Below are positions 1-9,816 of a stretch of DNA of 64,000 nucleotides, piece after piece. The stretch lies in the NCBI RefSeq assembly GCF_028416635.1, contig NZ_CP114013.1:3596001-3660000 (forward strand). The letters run 5' to 3'. The stretch is from Baekduia alba (GTDB lineage: Bacteria; Actinomycetota; Thermoleophilia; Solirubrobacterales; Solirubrobacteraceae). How positions within the stretch are numbered: the stretch's first letter is position 1; every line of letters starts with the position of its first letter. A program made the position numbers and the translations under genes. The notes below the pieces were generated by a model. It made no database searches and was not told where the DNA came from. It worked only from the letters and a program-made list of their open reading frames with translations.

Positions 1-362
1 GGACCGTCACCCGAACGGGATGAAGCAGGCAGCGACGCCGAGGATTCGCACACGGCGGTGGCGTGATGTGACCGCATCGGACTCACACCGGGACGCGCCG
101 TTGCTGGGCGCCTCCGACTCCCGCGACGCTTCTGTGCCCACCAGGCCGACCCGCCAGGCGGCACGACCCAGCCAGGCCGCCTTGATGATGTTCGACGCCA
201 TCGTCCCCTAGCGACCGCGCTGAGACCGTCGTCGACTGCTCATGCCATCCAGCCTGGACCCTCGGCCGCGACGGTCACGTCATCCGCAATGGATGATGCT
301 CCCGCCGCGGTCCGTGCCGATGCTGGTGTCCACCGCCCGTCGCGACTCGAGAGGACCGCCCC
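1..362. other. Left-edge stretch without a supportable gene
   Basis: Short open frames exist on both strands (about 20-211 forward, 7-201 reverse), but their translations are low-complexity Arg/Ala/Ser text typical of GC-rich shadow frames, with no recognisable motif. The last part presumably holds the promoter of the sulfatase that starts at 363, but I see no convincing -35/-10 pair. Confidence 0.5.
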
Positions 363-2738
363 ATGGCCAGCACCAACGGACGTTCGACGCAGCGCGAGGT
401 CCTGCCCGTGCCCGACATCGCTCGTTCCGGGCTCGTGACCTTCGACGCCAAGGACCCGGACACGTCGTTCGCTCCGATCGAGGAGGTGCGGCCGCCGGCC
501 GGCGCGCCGAACGTCCTCGTGGTCCTGCTCGACGACGTCGGCTTCGGGGCCTCGAGCGCCTTCGGCGGGCCGTGCGCCACGCCCAACGCCGAGCGGCTCG
601 CGACCGGCGGGCTGAAGTTCAACCGCTTCCACACGACCGCCCTGTGCTCGCCTACGCGTGCGGCATTGCTGAGCGGTCGCAACCACCACACGGTCGGCAT
701 GGGCGGCATAACGGAGATCGCGACCTCGGCGCCGGGCTACAACTCGATGCGGCCGAACACGTGCGCGCCGCTCGCCGAGATCCTGCGGCTCAACGGCTAC
801 TCGACCGGCCAGTTCGGGAAGTGCCATGAGGTGCCGGTCTGGCAGACCAGCCCGATGGGGCCGTTCGACAACTGGCCCACCGGAAGCGGCTTCGAGTACT
901 TCTACGGGTTCATCGGCGGCGAGGCCCATCAGTACTACCCCGCCTTGTACGAGGGCACGACGCCGGTCGAGCCCGACCGCACGCCCGAAGAGGGCTACCA
1001 CCTGATGGGCGACATGACCGACAAGGCGATCAAGTGGATCCGCCAGCAGAAGTCGCTCATGGCCGACAAGCCCTTCTTCGCGTACTTCGCGCCGGGCGCC
1101 ACGCACGCACCCCATCACGTCCCGAAGGAGTGGGCAGACAAGTACGCCGGTCAGTTCGACGACGGGTGGGACGCGCTGCGCGAGCAGACCTTCGCACGCC
1201 AGAAGGAGCTCGGCGTGATCCCGCAGGACGCCGAGTTGACGCCACGCCACGACCAGATCCCGGCGTGGAGCGACATGCCCGAGGACCTCAAGCCGGTGCT
1301 GCGTCGCCAGATGGAGATCTACGCCGGCTTCCTGGAGTTCTCCGACCACCACGTCGGCCGGCTCGTCGACGCGCTCGAAGACCTCGAGATCCTCGAGGAC
1401 ACGCTCATCTACTACATCGTCGGCGACAACGGGGCGTCGGCCGAGGGCACGCTGAACGGCACGTTCAACGAGATGATCAACTTCAACGGCGCGGCCGCGC
1501 TGGAGACCCCCGAGTTCCTGCTCGAGCGCCTCGACGACTTCGGCGGCCCCGACTCCTACAACCACTACGCGGTCGGCTGGGCGCATGCGATGGACACGCC
1601 GTACCAGTGGACCAAGCAGGTCGCCTCGCACTTCGGCGGCACGCGCAACGGCACGATCGTCCACTGGCCCGACGGCTTCGACGCGAGCGACGAGCTCCGG
1701 ACCCAGTTCGCCCACGTGATCGACGTGGCACCGACCGTGCTCGACGTCGCGGGCATCCCGGAGCCGAAGTTCGTGCACGGCGTCCAGCAGACCCCGATGC
1801 AGGGCGTCTCGATGGCCTATTCCTTCAGCGACGCCGCCGCGCCGGAGCGTCACGAGACCCAGTACTTCGAGATGTTCGGCAACCGCGGGATCTACCACAA
1901 GGGCTGGACCGCGGTGACGCGGCACAAGACCCCGTGGGTCCTCGTCGGGGAGAAGGCGCCCGCGTTCGACGACGACGTCTGGGAGCTGTACGACACGAGC
2001 GTGGACTGGACGCAGTTCGAGGACGTCGCGGCCCAGCATCCCGGACGGCTCCACGAGCTGCAGCGGCTGTTCATCATCGAGGCGACCCGCAACAACGTCC
2101 TGCCGCTCGACGACCGGGTGGCGGAGCGGCTGATGCCGGAGGTGGCGGGCCGCCCGAAGCTCGCCAGGGGCAACCGGCAGCGGCTCTTCGGCGGCATGGG
2201 CCGACTGACGGAGAGCTCGATCGTCAGCATCAAGAACAAGTCCCACGCGGTGACGGCCGAGATCCTCGTGCCAGAGGACGGTGCGCAGGGCGTGATCATC
2301 GCCCAGGGCGGCAGCATCGGCGGCTGGAGCCTGTACGCCAAGGACGGCCGGCTGCGCTACTGCTACAACCTGCTCGGCCTTCAGCGCTTCTACGTCGGGA
2401 GCGAGAGCGCGATCTCGCCCGGCGCCCACCAGGTCCGGATGGAGTTCGACTACGACGGCCCCGGCCTCGGCAAGGGCGGCTCCGTGAAGCTCTTCCTCGA
2501 TGGGGACGAGATCGGCAACGGCACTGTCGGCGCGACCGCCGCGATGATCTTCTCCGCCGACGACACCTGCGACATCGGCCGTGAGGACGGCGCCCTGGTC
2601 GCCGACGACTACCCCGCCCCCAACGTCTTCTCCGGCGAGATCGACTGGGTCGAGATCGACGTCGGCGAGGCGTCGGTCGACGACGACCACACCCTCGCGC
2701 CGGACGAGCTCATGCGCGTGGCGATGGCCCGGCAATAG
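363..2738 (+). CDS. Arylsulfatase (formylglycine-dependent sulfatase), 791 aa
   Basis: A type I sulfatase that would hydrolyse sulfate esters. The metal-binding start of the fold is seen in NVLVVLLDDVGFG (about residues 50-62), and the CSPTR signature begins at Cys95, the residue converted to formylglycine in this family. GDNGAS further on is also typical. At 791 residues it belongs to the long actinobacterial sulfatases: after the catalytic part (to about residue 540) there is a C-terminal beta-rich, concanavalin/LamG-like stretch. No signal peptide is evident, so it is probably cytoplasmic. The ATG at 363 follows GAGAGGACCGCCCC, an acceptable ribosome site. It is monocistronic and convergent with folD. 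The substrate cannot be told from sequence, and no formylglycine-generating enzyme gene is seen in the window. Confidence 0.9.
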   Translation: MASTNGRSTQREVLPVPDIARSGLVTFDAKDPDTSFAPIEEVRPPAGAPNVLVVLLDDVGFGASSAFGGPCATPNAERLATGGLKFNRFHTTALCSPTRAALLSGRNHHTVGMGGITEIATSAPGYNSMRPNTCAPLAEILRLNGYSTGQFGKCHEVPVWQTSPMGPFDNWPTGSGFEYFYGFIGGEAHQYYPALYEGTTPVEPDRTPEEGYHLMGDMTDKAIKWIRQQKSLMADKPFFAYFAPGATHAPHHVPKEWADKYAGQFDDGWDALREQTFARQKELGVIPQDAELTPRHDQIPAWSDMPEDLKPVLRRQMEIYAGFLEFSDHHVGRLVDALEDLEILEDTLIYYIVGDNGASAEGTLNGTFNEMINFNGAAALETPEFLLERLDDFGGPDSYNHYAVGWAHAMDTPYQWTKQVASHFGGTRNGTIVHWPDGFDASDELRTQFAHVIDVAPTVLDVAGIPEPKFVHGVQQTPMQGVSMAYSFSDAAAPERHETQYFEMFGNRGIYHKGWTAVTRHKTPWVLVGEKAPAFDDDVWELYDTSVDWTQFEDVAAQHPGRLHELQRLFIIEATRNNVLPLDDRVAERLMPEVAGRPKLARGNRQRLFGGMGRLTESSIVSIKNKSHAVTAEILVPEDGAQGVIIAQGGSIGGWSLYAKDGRLRYCYNLLGLQRFYVGSESAISPGAHQVRMEFDYDGPGLGKGGSVKLFLDGDEIGNGTVGATAAMIFSADDTCDIGREDGALVADDYPAPNVFSGEIDWVEIDVGEASVDDDHTLAPDELMRVAMARQ

Positions 2739-2812
2739 AGGCCGGTCGAGCGCAAGATCACCAGACACCGAGGCGGGCGGCCGGACGGTGCGCGCGTCGC
2801 GCAGTGCCTGGT

Positions 2813-2844
2813 GACGTCCCGGACGTCCGGTGGCACCGCGGTGC
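2813..2844. terminator. Possible bidirectional terminator between sulfatase and folD
   Basis: Between two convergent genes lie two adjacent perfect inverted repeats: GACGTCC-C-GGACGTC (2813-2827) and GCACCGCGGTGC (2833-2844). There is no U-tract, so intrinsic termination is only a guess based on position and dyad symmetry. Confidence 0.3.
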
Positions 2845-2908
2845 ACAAGCCCGACGCGCTGACGAAGGCATGACCGAGGACGCCGACCAGGTTCGCGCCA
2901 ACTTCGCG

Positions 2909-3838
2909 TCACTCGGCAGTGAGCACCGCTGGCCGTTCGGAGCCTTGGCGCTCCCGTGCGGCCTCGAGCGTGTTGCGCATGAGCATCGCGATGGTCAACG
3001 GCCCGACCCCACCCGGTACGGGCGTGATCGCACCGGCGATGGCCGCGGCGGCCGCGAAGTCGACGTCGCCGCAGAGTCCGTCCGAGGTCCGGTTGATGCC
3101 GACGTCGAGCACCGTCGCACCCGGCTTGACCCAGCTGCCCTGCACCAGCCCCGGCCGACCGACCGCCACGATCAGGACGTCGGCCCGGCGACACAGCAGC
3201 GGCAGGTCCTTGGACCGCCGGTGCGCGATCGTGACAGTGGCGTCGGCGGCGAGCAGGAGCTGCCCCATCGGCTTGCCGAAGAGGTTCGAGCGGCCGACCA
3301 CGAGGGCGTTCGTGCCGCAGAGCTCCACACCGACCTCCTCGAGCAGCCGCATCACGCCGGCCGGCGTGCACGGGCGCAGGCCGGCCCGGCCGAGCGCGAG
3401 GGCGCCGGCACTGGCCACGGTCAGGCCGTCGACGTCCTTGCCGGCCGCGATCCGACCGGTCAACGCAACCCCGTCCAGATGCGGCGGCACGGGGAGTTGG
3501 CAGAGGATGCCGCTGACGGCCGGATCGGCGTTGAGCCGGTCGATCAGCGCCTCGACCTCGCCGCTCGGCGCGTCGGCGCCCAGACGATGCGCGAAGGACC
3601 TGATGCCGACCTCCTCGCACGCGCGGTGCTTGGCGGCGACGTACACCGCGCTGGCCGGGTCGTCGCCCACGAGCACGGTGGCCAGCCCCGGGGGCCGCCC
3701 ACCGGCGGCGGTGAACGTCGCGACCTCGCGCCCCACCTCCTGGCGCAAGCGCGCGGCGATCGCCTTGCCGTCGATGATCGTCGCCGGGCCCGCGCGGCGC
3801 TGCCAGTCCGGCACGCCGCGGAGGTTGCTCAGGCCCAT
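2909..3838 (-). CDS. folD: Bifunctional methylene-THF dehydrogenase / methenyl-THF cyclohydrolase FolD
   Basis: Oxidises 5,10-methylene-THF to methenyl-THF and hydrolyses it to 10-formyl-THF in the cytosol. Family signatures are clear: VLVGDDPASAVYV with the following catalytic Lys (YVAAKH), GKDVDGLT, the nucleotide-binding VVGRSNLFGKPMGQLL, and the C-terminal VPGGVGPLTIAML. The length, 309 aa, is slightly long because of an N-terminal extension of about 20 residues. The ATG at 3838 shares a base with the purU stop (TGATG), so the two are translationally coupled. As last gene of the N-methylglutamate operon it takes the one-carbon unit released by the dehydrogenase. It may duplicate a housekeeping folD elsewhere. 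Confidence 0.93.
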   Translation of the reverse strand: MGLSNLRGVPDWQRRAGPATIIDGKAIAARLRQEVGREVATFTAAGGRPPGLATVLVGDDPASAVYVAAKHRACEEVGIRSFAHRLGADAPSGEVEALIDRLNADPAVSGILCQLPVPPHLDGVALTGRIAAGKDVDGLTVASAGALALGRAGLRPCTPAGVMRLLEEVGVELCGTNALVVGRSNLFGKPMGQLLLAADATVTIAHRRSKDLPLLCRRADVLIVAVGRPGLVQGSWVKPGATVLDVGINRTSDGLCGDVDFAAAAAIAGAITPVPGGVGPLTIAMLMRNTLEAARERQGSERPAVLTAE

Positions 3839-4755
3839 CAGAAGACGACCGTCGTGTTGCCGTGCACGAGGACACGGTCTTCGCAATGCCACTGGACCGC
3901 CCGGGCGAAGACGACGCGCTCGATGTCCGCTCCGAGCCGCTCGAGCGTCGGCGCGTCGTTCTCGTGGCTGACGCGCACGACGTCCTGCTCGATGATCGGC
4001 CCGGCGTCCAGGTCCTCGGTGACGTAGTGCGCCGTGGCGCCGACCAGCTTGACGCCGCGGTCCTTCGCGCGCTGGTACGGCCCCGCGCCGGCGAACGCCG
4101 GCAGGAACGAGTGATGGATGTTGATCACCGGTGTGCCGACCCGCTCGAGGAACTCACCGCTGAGGACCTGCATGTACCGGGCGAGGACGACCACCTCGAC
4201 GGGCCCGTATTCCTGGAGGACCTCGAGCTGCCGGGCCTCGGCCTCGGCCTTGCGGCCCTTCTCGACGGGCACGTGGACGAACGGCAGGCCGAACGCCTCG
4301 ACGTCCTCGCGCAAGTCCTCGTGGTTGGAGATGACGACGGCGATGTTCGCGTGCAGCTCACCGCGGCGCCAGCGCCAGAGCACGTCGAGCAGGCAGTGGT
4401 CGTAGCGCGAGACGAGCACGGCCATGCGCTTGGGGTGGGCGGCGTCGGCGAGCGTCCAGGTCATGCCGAACCGATCGGCCACTTCGGTGTCGAACGCCCG
4501 CTTGAACGCGGCGAAGTCCTCAGCGCTCGCGTCCAGCTCGAACTGCACCCGCAGGAAGAAGACGCCGTCGTGGGGGTCCGTCGAGTACTGGGCCGAGTGC
4601 GTGATGTTCGCGCCGGCCTCGCGCAGGAAGCTGGCGACGGCGGCCACGATCCCGGGGCGGTCGGGGCAGGACACGAGCAGGCGTGGACGTCGGCCCGGCG
4701 AGGCCGGCTCGGGCGGCGCGGCGGGTGTGCTGAACGTGGCGGTTGCGCTGGTCAT
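3838..4755 (-). CDS. purU: Formyltetrahydrofolate deformylase PurU
   Basis: Hydrolyses 10-formyl-THF to formate and THF. The 305-residue protein has an N-terminal ACT domain (about residues 25-105, [19 protein letters not shown]) and a C-terminal formyl-transferase domain with [17 protein letters not shown] and [19 protein letters not shown], which carry the catalytic Asn, His and Asp expected in PurU. It lies between the four-subunit dehydrogenase genes and folD. Together FolD and PurU would recycle THF and let methylene carbon leave as formate during growth on methylamine. The ATG at 4755 lies 15 bases after the stop of the beta-subunit gene. Confidence 0.93.
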   Translation of the reverse strand: MTSATATFSTPAAPPEPASPGRRPRLLVSCPDRPGIVAAVASFLREAGANITHSAQYSTDPHDGVFFLRVQFELDASAEDFAAFKRAFDTEVADRFGMTWTLADAAHPKRMAVLVSRYDHCLLDVLWRWRRGELHANIAVVISNHEDLREDVEAFGLPFVHVPVEKGRKAEAEARQLEVLQEYGPVEVVVLARYMQVLSGEFLERVGTPVINIHHSFLPAFAGAGPYQRAKDRGVKLVGATAHYVTEDLDAGPIIEQDVVRVSHENDAPTLERLGADIERVVFARAVQWHCEDRVLVHGNTTVVF

Positions 4756-4770
4756 GGCCTCAGGGTGGGG

Positions 4771-5982
4771 TCAGTGGCTCACGGCGGCGGCGGCGAGCTC
4801 GGACACGAGCTCGTCGGTGTAGAAGCGCTCCAGCTCGAACGGAGCGATCAGGTCGGGGACGCGGTTGGTGGCGACCAGCTCGGCCATCGTCTGGCCGACG
4901 ATCGGAGCGGCCTTGAAGCCGTAGGTCCCCCACCCCGCGCTGACGTGGAAGTTCTCCACCTCGGTCCGGCCGAGGATGGGGCTGTAGTCCGGCGACAGGT
5001 CGCACAGCCCTGCCCAGGCGCGCAGCAGCCGCGCGTGTTCGAGCTGCGGGAAGAGCTCGAGCGTGTGGCGGGTCAGGTCCTGGAGGAAGTTCAACGTGTT
5101 GCGCGTCCGGTAGGTCGTCCACGGCTCGATCTCCGAGCCCATGACGAACTCGCCCCGGTCGGACTGCGAGAGGTAGACGTGCATCTGCGACGAGACGACC
5201 ACGACGTCGAGGAACGGCTTGACCGGCTCGGTCACGCACGCCTGGAGGATGTGGGTCGTGATCGGGAGCTGGACGCCGGCCATGTCGCAGAGCAGCGTCG
5301 ACCAGCCGGCGGTGCAGTTCAGGACGACCCCGGCGCCCACCCGCCCGCGGTCGGTCTGCACCGCGGTGATCCGGTCGCCCGTCCGCTCCAGCCCCGTCAC
5401 CTCGGTGTGCTGGTGGATCTCCGCCCCACCCTCGTCGGCGCCGCGTGCGAAGCCCCAGACCACCGCGTCGTGGCGGATGATCCCGCCCGGCGGGTGGTAG
5501 AGGGCGCCCAGGATCGGGTGCGTCGTGTCGGGCCCGACGTACATCGCGGGCGCGAGCGCCTTGACCTCGTCGGGCCCGACGAGCTGCGAGTCGATGCCGT
5601 AGAGGCGGTTGACCTCGGCGCGGTTGGCCATGACGAAGAGCGCGCGGTCGGTGTGCGCGAGCGTCAGGTGGCCGCACTGGCTGAAGAGCAGGTTGAAGTT
5701 CAAGTCCTGCCCGAGCTTCTCGTACAGCTTGACGCTGGCGTCGTAGAACCGGGCGCCCTCGGGCGTCTTGTAGTTGGAGCGGATGATGGTGGTGTTGCGG
5801 CCGGCCGCTCCCGACCCGATGTAGCCCTTCTCGAGGATCGCGACGTCGGTGATGCCGTGCTGGCGCAGGTAGTACGCGGTGGCCAGGCCGTGGGAGCCAC
5901 CGCCGATGATCACCACGTCGTAGCGCGACTTGAGCTCCGGGCGGCTCCGCCACATCCGGCGCTTGCGGAAGAGGTCACGCAC
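4771..5982 (-). CDS. mgdA: N-methylglutamate dehydrogenase beta subunit (SoxB/DAO family)
   Basis: FAD-dependent amine oxidase subunit of a heterotetrameric enzyme that oxidises the N-methyl group of N-methylglutamate (or sarcosine). The dinucleotide-binding motif [19 protein letters not shown] begins near residue 20. GGIIRHDAVVWG carries the His that holds covalent FMN in SoxB proteins. The C-terminal GWGTYGFKAAP is also typical. I chose GTG 5982, which overlaps the gamma-subunit stop by 8 bases and gives an N-terminus that aligns with the paralogue at 43.7-45.0 kb; ATG 5955 is the alternative. The gmaS/mgs context, absent from the second cluster, argues for N-methylglutamate over sarcosine. 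The gene name is by position and homology. Confidence 0.87.
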   Translation of the reverse strand: MRDLFRKRRMWRSRPELKSRYDVVIIGGGSHGLATAYYLRQHGITDVAILEKGYIGSGAAGRNTTIIRSNYKTPEGARFYDASVKLYEKLGQDLNFNLLFSQCGHLTLAHTDRALFVMANRAEVNRLYGIDSQLVGPDEVKALAPAMYVGPDTTHPILGALYHPPGGIIRHDAVVWGFARGADEGGAEIHQHTEVTGLERTGDRITAVQTDRGRVGAGVVLNCTAGWSTLLCDMAGVQLPITTHILQACVTEPVKPFLDVVVVSSQMHVYLSQSDRGEFVMGSEIEPWTTYRTRNTLNFLQDLTRHTLELFPQLEHARLLRAWAGLCDLSPDYSPILGRTEVENFHVSAGWGTYGFKAAPIVGQTMAELVATNRVPDLIAPFELERFYTDELVSELAAAAVSH

Positions 5983-6664
5983 CGGTGATCGCCTCCTCCA
6001 ACACGAGCGGTCCGCCGCCCAGCGTGTCGACGCCGACCGGGCGTCCGCCGAGGCCGTTCGCCGCGTCGGACACGACCGTCCAGAGGTGCTCGGCGAGCGC
6101 GGCCCCGACGAGCACCAGCAGGCGGTTCGGACCCTCGACCAGGACGAGCCCGGGGGTCCGGGCGACCGAGCCGGGCCGCAGGGCCGTCGGCGGCGCGGCC
6201 ACCGGCCGCAGGTCGAGCGCGCAGAATCGCGCCATGAGCTGCTGCGTGAGCGGCCCTTCGATGCGCAGCCCGCAGTACTGGCTCGTGACGTCGACCGCGT
6301 GCGCTCCCTCGATCGCCGTCGGGTCCGGCTCCGGACCGAGCACGAGCGCCCGGGTCGGCGTGATCGGGCACCACCACGCGCCGTCGTGGGCGGTGGCGGT
6401 TCCGAGCGTGAGCCCGCCGGCGAGCGTGGCGAGCATCGCGGCCGGCGCCCGCAGCTCGACCTTGGCCAGCGCCGACGCGTCGGCGAACGCGACCGTCTCC
6501 GCGGCGGCACGCCGCTCCTCGACCGCCTCCGCGAAGGCCACCGGGACGCGCCAGCCGTCGCGTACCTCCAGGCGCGCGCCGCTGCGCTGCGCAACGGCCG
6601 CGATCGGGCTCTCGGCGGGCGGCGCGCCGTCGGCCACGGCGGCTCTCAGGAACTCGTAGGTCAT
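5975..6664 (-). CDS. mgdD: N-methylglutamate dehydrogenase gamma subunit (SoxG-like)
   Basis: The small 229-residue subunit of the sarcosine-oxidase-like tetramer, related to the GcvT/YgfZ fold. It is the least conserved of the four and is recognised by size, by weak SoxG features (AFADASALAKVELRAP; DVTSQYCGLRIEGP) and by position between the alpha and beta genes. Its ATG overlaps the alpha stop (ATGA at 6661-6664), and its own stop lies inside the beta start region. A structural role in assembly of the complex is known for the family; no catalytic residues are expected. Confidence 0.8.
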   Translation of the reverse strand: MTYEFLRAAVADGAPPAESPIAAVAQRSGARLEVRDGWRVPVAFAEAVEERRAAAETVAFADASALAKVELRAPAAMLATLAGGLTLGTATAHDGAWWCPITPTRALVLGPEPDPTAIEGAHAVDVTSQYCGLRIEGPLTQQLMARFCALDLRPVAAPPTALRPGSVARTPGLVLVEGPNRLLVLVGAALAEHLWTVVSDAANGLGGRPVGVDTLGGGPLVLEEAITGA

Positions 6665-9531
6665 GCGCGCAGCACCTCGCCGTCGGGGTCGTAGAAGGGC
6701 TTCGCGGTGACCACGCCCGCGTAGGTCCGGCCCTCGTAGGAGATCGAGATCCGCGCGCCGTCCGCCGCGAGCTCGGCGGGCACCGTCGCCATGCCGATCG
6801 ACGCCCCGAGGTGCGGCGACCAGCGCGCGCTGGTCACCTGGCCGGAGGGCGCTCCGTCACGCAGGACGACGGCGCCCTCGGCCATCACCTCGCCGCTGGG
6901 GACCGTGAAGCCCACCAGCTCGACGTCGACCGGCCGGTCGGCCTTCTGCTCGAGCGCCCAGCGCCCGATGAAGTCCTGCTCCTTGTCGAACTTGACGGCC
7001 CAGCCCATCGCCGTGTTGAACGGCGTGGACTCCGAGTCGGTGTCCTGGCCGACGATGACGTGCAGCTTCTGCAGGCGCAGGACGCGCTGGGGCTCGAGGC
7101 CGAAGGGCGTGACGGTGACGCCCTCGGCGTCCAGGAGCGCGTCCCACAGGTGCGCGGCCTGCGGCGCCGGGCAGTGGATCTCGTAGCCCAGCTCGCCGAC
7201 GAAGCCGATACGCAGGATCAGCGCTGGGACACCGGCGACGGTCGCCCGCCTGGCGTCGAGGTAGCGGAGGCCGTCCTTCGAGCAGTCCGCGTCCGTCAGC
7301 TGCGTGAGGATCGTCCGGGCCTCGGGGCCGGCGAGGTTCATCGCCGCGACCCCCTGCGTGACGTCGGTGACGCGCACGTCGAGGTCCCACGCCGTCAGCC
7401 ACCACGCCATCTGCTGCTCGACCGCGGCGACGCCCGCGCTGGTCGTCGTGACGTAGAACGCGTCGTCGTCGAGGCGGCCAACCGTGCCGTCGTCGGTGAT
7501 GCGCCCGGCCTCGGAGACCATGACTCCGTAGCGGATGCGCCCCGGCGCGAGGTTGGACATGCGGTTGGTGTAGAGGCGGTCGAGCAGCTCGCCCGCGTCG
7601 GGCCCCTGGACCAGCAGCTTGCCCAGGGTCGAGACGTCGATGAGCCCGGCGGCGCGCTGGACGGCGAGCGTCTCCGCCGCCGGATCGCCGTAGTGGTAGG
7701 CGCGCCGCCAGTCGCCGGCCCATCGCACGTCGGCCCCCAACGCGTGGTGGCGGCCGTGCAGCGCGGAGCGCTTGGCGGGCTCGAACGGCCGACCGGCAAG
7801 CGCCCCCAGCGGAACTGTCAGCCACGGAGGCCGCGCCGTGGTGAGGCCGACCGTGCCCAGGTCGAGGCCCGTGACGTCCGCGACCGCGCGCGCGGCCGGC
7901 ACCTGCGAGAAACGGCCCTGCGACGGCCCCATGGTGACGGTCGTGTAGCGCTTGGACAGCTCCAGCGAGTCGTAGCCCTCGGCCACGGCCTGGGCCACGT
8001 CCTTGAACGTGACGTCCTCGTCGAGGTCGACGAAGCACTTGCCGCCGCGCCGCCCGTCGGTGGCGCACGCGGGCGGGACCGCGACGACGACGGGCCGGCC
8101 GGCCGCGTCCAGCCGGGCGCGCGCGTGGTCGGCCACCGCGGCCGTCGCGGCGCCGCAAGCGGCCGCGGCGGCGAGCCCTGCGGTCTGTCCGGAGAGCTCG
8201 GCGATCGCCTCGTCGGCGTGGCCGGCCAGGGCACCAGCGGCCCAGAGGCCCGGCGGCACCTCGGCGACGCGGAAGCCGGCGCGCACGTCGTCGTACTCGG
8301 CACGACCGCCCGCCTGGAGCAGCAGCGACAGCGCCGGCTGAGCACCGCCGGAGACCGCCAGCAGGTCACACGGGACCTTCTCGTGCGTGCCGCTCAGCGC
8401 GTGACCCCGCGCGTCGACCCTGGCGATCGTCGCGGCCCGGACGCGATCGCGACCGTGACCGCGCACGACGGTCGCCGACGACACGACCGCGATCCCGGCC
8501 GCCCGCAGCGCCGCGAGCCGGTCGCCGGCCTGCGGCGCGGCGCGCAGGTCGGCCACCGCGCGGACGTCCACGCCGAGCGCGTGCAGGGCGAGGGCGTCGT
8601 CGAGCCCACGGTCGTCCACGCTGGCGACGACGGCGCGCTCGCCGGGCTTGACGGCGTAGAGCGCCGCGAGGCGGCGCGCGCCGCCCGACAGCATGACGCC
8701 CGGAAGGTCGTTGTCGTCGAACACCAGGGGCTGCTGGATCTCGCCGGTGGCGATGACGTGCTGCGCGGCCCGGATCTGGTGCAGCGTGTCGCCCTGCCAG
8801 ACCGCCACCAAGCCGTCGAAGAAGCCGAGCGCGGGCGCGCGAGTCAGCACCTCTACCCCAGCGCTCCGCGCCCGCTCGGTCAGCTCGGTCGCGCGATCGC
8901 CGCGACCCTCGGCCAGCAGCAGCCCTCCCGGGGTGATGTCCTCGTCGCACAGGACGACGTCAAGGCCGGACTCGGCGGCGTGGACGGCGGCGCTCAACCC
9001 CGCGACGCCGCCGCCCACGACCAGCACGTCACAGTGCCGGCGCCGGTACTCGGTCTGCCACTCGCGCTCGTCCTGATGCGCGGGCAGGCGCCCGAGGCCG
9101 GCCGCCTTGCGCAGGACCTTCTCGTACAACGGCCAGAGCCGCCGGGGCCGGATGAACGTCTTGTAGTAGAAGCCGACGGGCGTGAACGGGCCGCCGACCT
9201 TGTCGGTGATCCGCATGACGTCGAAGCCCAGCGAGGGCCAGGCGTTCTGGTGGCGGACCCGCATCCCGTCGGCGACCGGCTCCGCGCAGGCGCGGACGCC
9301 CGGGCGGCCGTCCGCGTCGACCAGCGAGTTCGCGCACTGGCCGCAACCGCACAGCTCGCCGCGCGGACGGTGGTACTTGAACGAGCGCGAGAACGTCCGT
9401 CGCCCCTCCGCGTACAGGGCGCTGACGATGGTGTCGCCGGCGTAGGCCTTCACCGGTCGGCCGTCGAAGGTGAAGGTCACGGGCCGAGAGCGGTCGATCC
9501 GCTCGCCGGGCTGCTGCGCCAACCGGCTCAT
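6661..9531 (-). CDS. mgdC: N-methylglutamate dehydrogenase alpha subunit with N-terminal [2Fe-2S] motif
   Basis: Large 956-residue subunit. The N-terminal ferredoxin-like part has four cysteines, C61, C63, C66 and C82 (C-x-C-x2-C-x15-C), as in [2Fe-2S] amine dehydrogenases of this superfamily. Then comes an FAD/NAD Rossmann region starting at CDVLVVGGGVAGLSAAVHAA (about residue 168). From about residue 560 there is a GcvT-like THF-binding domain (TALHGRHHALGA, VDVSTLGKLLVQGPDA-type segments) that would pass the methylene group to THF. The ATG overlaps the delta stop by ATGA. The paralogue at 40.2-43.1 kb lacks all four N-terminal cysteines, which suggests a different electron acceptor (dehydrogenase here, oxidase there). 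Confidence 0.9.
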   Translation of the reverse strand: MSRLAQQPGERIDRSRPVTFTFDGRPVKAYAGDTIVSALYAEGRRTFSRSFKYHRPRGELCGCGQCANSLVDADGRPGVRACAEPVADGMRVRHQNAWPSLGFDVMRITDKVGGPFTPVGFYYKTFIRPRRLWPLYEKVLRKAAGLGRLPAHQDEREWQTEYRRRHCDVLVVGGGVAGLSAAVHAAESGLDVVLCDEDITPGGLLLAEGRGDRATELTERARSAGVEVLTRAPALGFFDGLVAVWQGDTLHQIRAAQHVIATGEIQQPLVFDDNDLPGVMLSGGARRLAALYAVKPGERAVVASVDDRGLDDALALHALGVDVRAVADLRAAPQAGDRLAALRAAGIAVVSSATVVRGHGRDRVRAATIARVDARGHALSGTHEKVPCDLLAVSGGAQPALSLLLQAGGRAEYDDVRAGFRVAEVPPGLWAAGALAGHADEAIAELSGQTAGLAAAAACGAATAAVADHARARLDAAGRPVVVAVPPACATDGRRGGKCFVDLDEDVTFKDVAQAVAEGYDSLELSKRYTTVTMGPSQGRFSQVPAARAVADVTGLDLGTVGLTTARPPWLTVPLGALAGRPFEPAKRSALHGRHHALGADVRWAGDWRRAYHYGDPAAETLAVQRAAGLIDVSTLGKLLVQGPDAGELLDRLYTNRMSNLAPGRIRYGVMVSEAGRITDDGTVGRLDDDAFYVTTTSAGVAAVEQQMAWWLTAWDLDVRVTDVTQGVAAMNLAGPEARTILTQLTDADCSKDGLRYLDARRATVAGVPALILRIGFVGELGYEIHCPAPQAAHLWDALLDAEGVTVTPFGLEPQRVLRLQKLHVIVGQDTDSESTPFNTAMGWAVKFDKEQDFIGRWALEQKADRPVDVELVGFTVPSGEVMAEGAVVLRDGAPSGQVTSARWSPHLGASIGMATVPAELAADGARISISYEGRTYAGVVTAKPFYDPDGEVLRA

Positions 9532-9809
9532 GCGAGGCTCGCCGCGTCGATCGGGGCGTCGGCGGGGAGCGCGGTCCAGGCCACGTCGTTGGTGCGCGTG
9601 TCGCGCTCGGCCAGGAACCACGCGCGGCAGCCGGCGCGGTGATGCCACCACTCGACCTGCGGCCCGGCCGGGTTGCGGCGGAAGTAGAGGTACGCGTTGA
9701 GCTCGCGCGGAGCGGGCTTGGACGCGGGCCGTGGGTGGACCTCGCCCCCGAAGCCGAAGTCGGTGACCTCGCGCGGGCCGCAGTTGGGACAGGCAAGCTG
9801 GAACGACAT
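9528..9809 (-). CDS. mgdB: N-methylglutamate dehydrogenase delta subunit (SoxD-like, zinc-binding)
   Basis: A 93-residue subunit with the CPNCGPRE zinc-ribbon start typical of SoxD, followed by AYLYFRRNPAGP and the C-terminal HHRAGCRAWFLAERDT. In the family a Zn ion is held by Cys/His residues and the subunit bridges alpha and beta. It starts at ATG 9809, 7 bases after the gmaS stop, and ends inside the alpha start (ATGA). Confidence 0.87.
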   Translation of the reverse strand: MSFQLACPNCGPREVTDFGFGGEVHPRPASKPAPRELNAYLYFRRNPAGPQVEWWHHRAGCRAWFLAERDTRTNDVAWTALPADAPIDAASLA

Positions 9810-9816
9810 GGCGCTG

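Noticed and set aside
240-3875. 1211-residue open frame antisense to the sulfatase and across folD
   Set aside because: The translation over the sulfatase is a shadow of a strongly coding plus-strand gene, and its end is out of frame with FolD; no motif of its own. Similar long antisense frames elsewhere were treated the same way.
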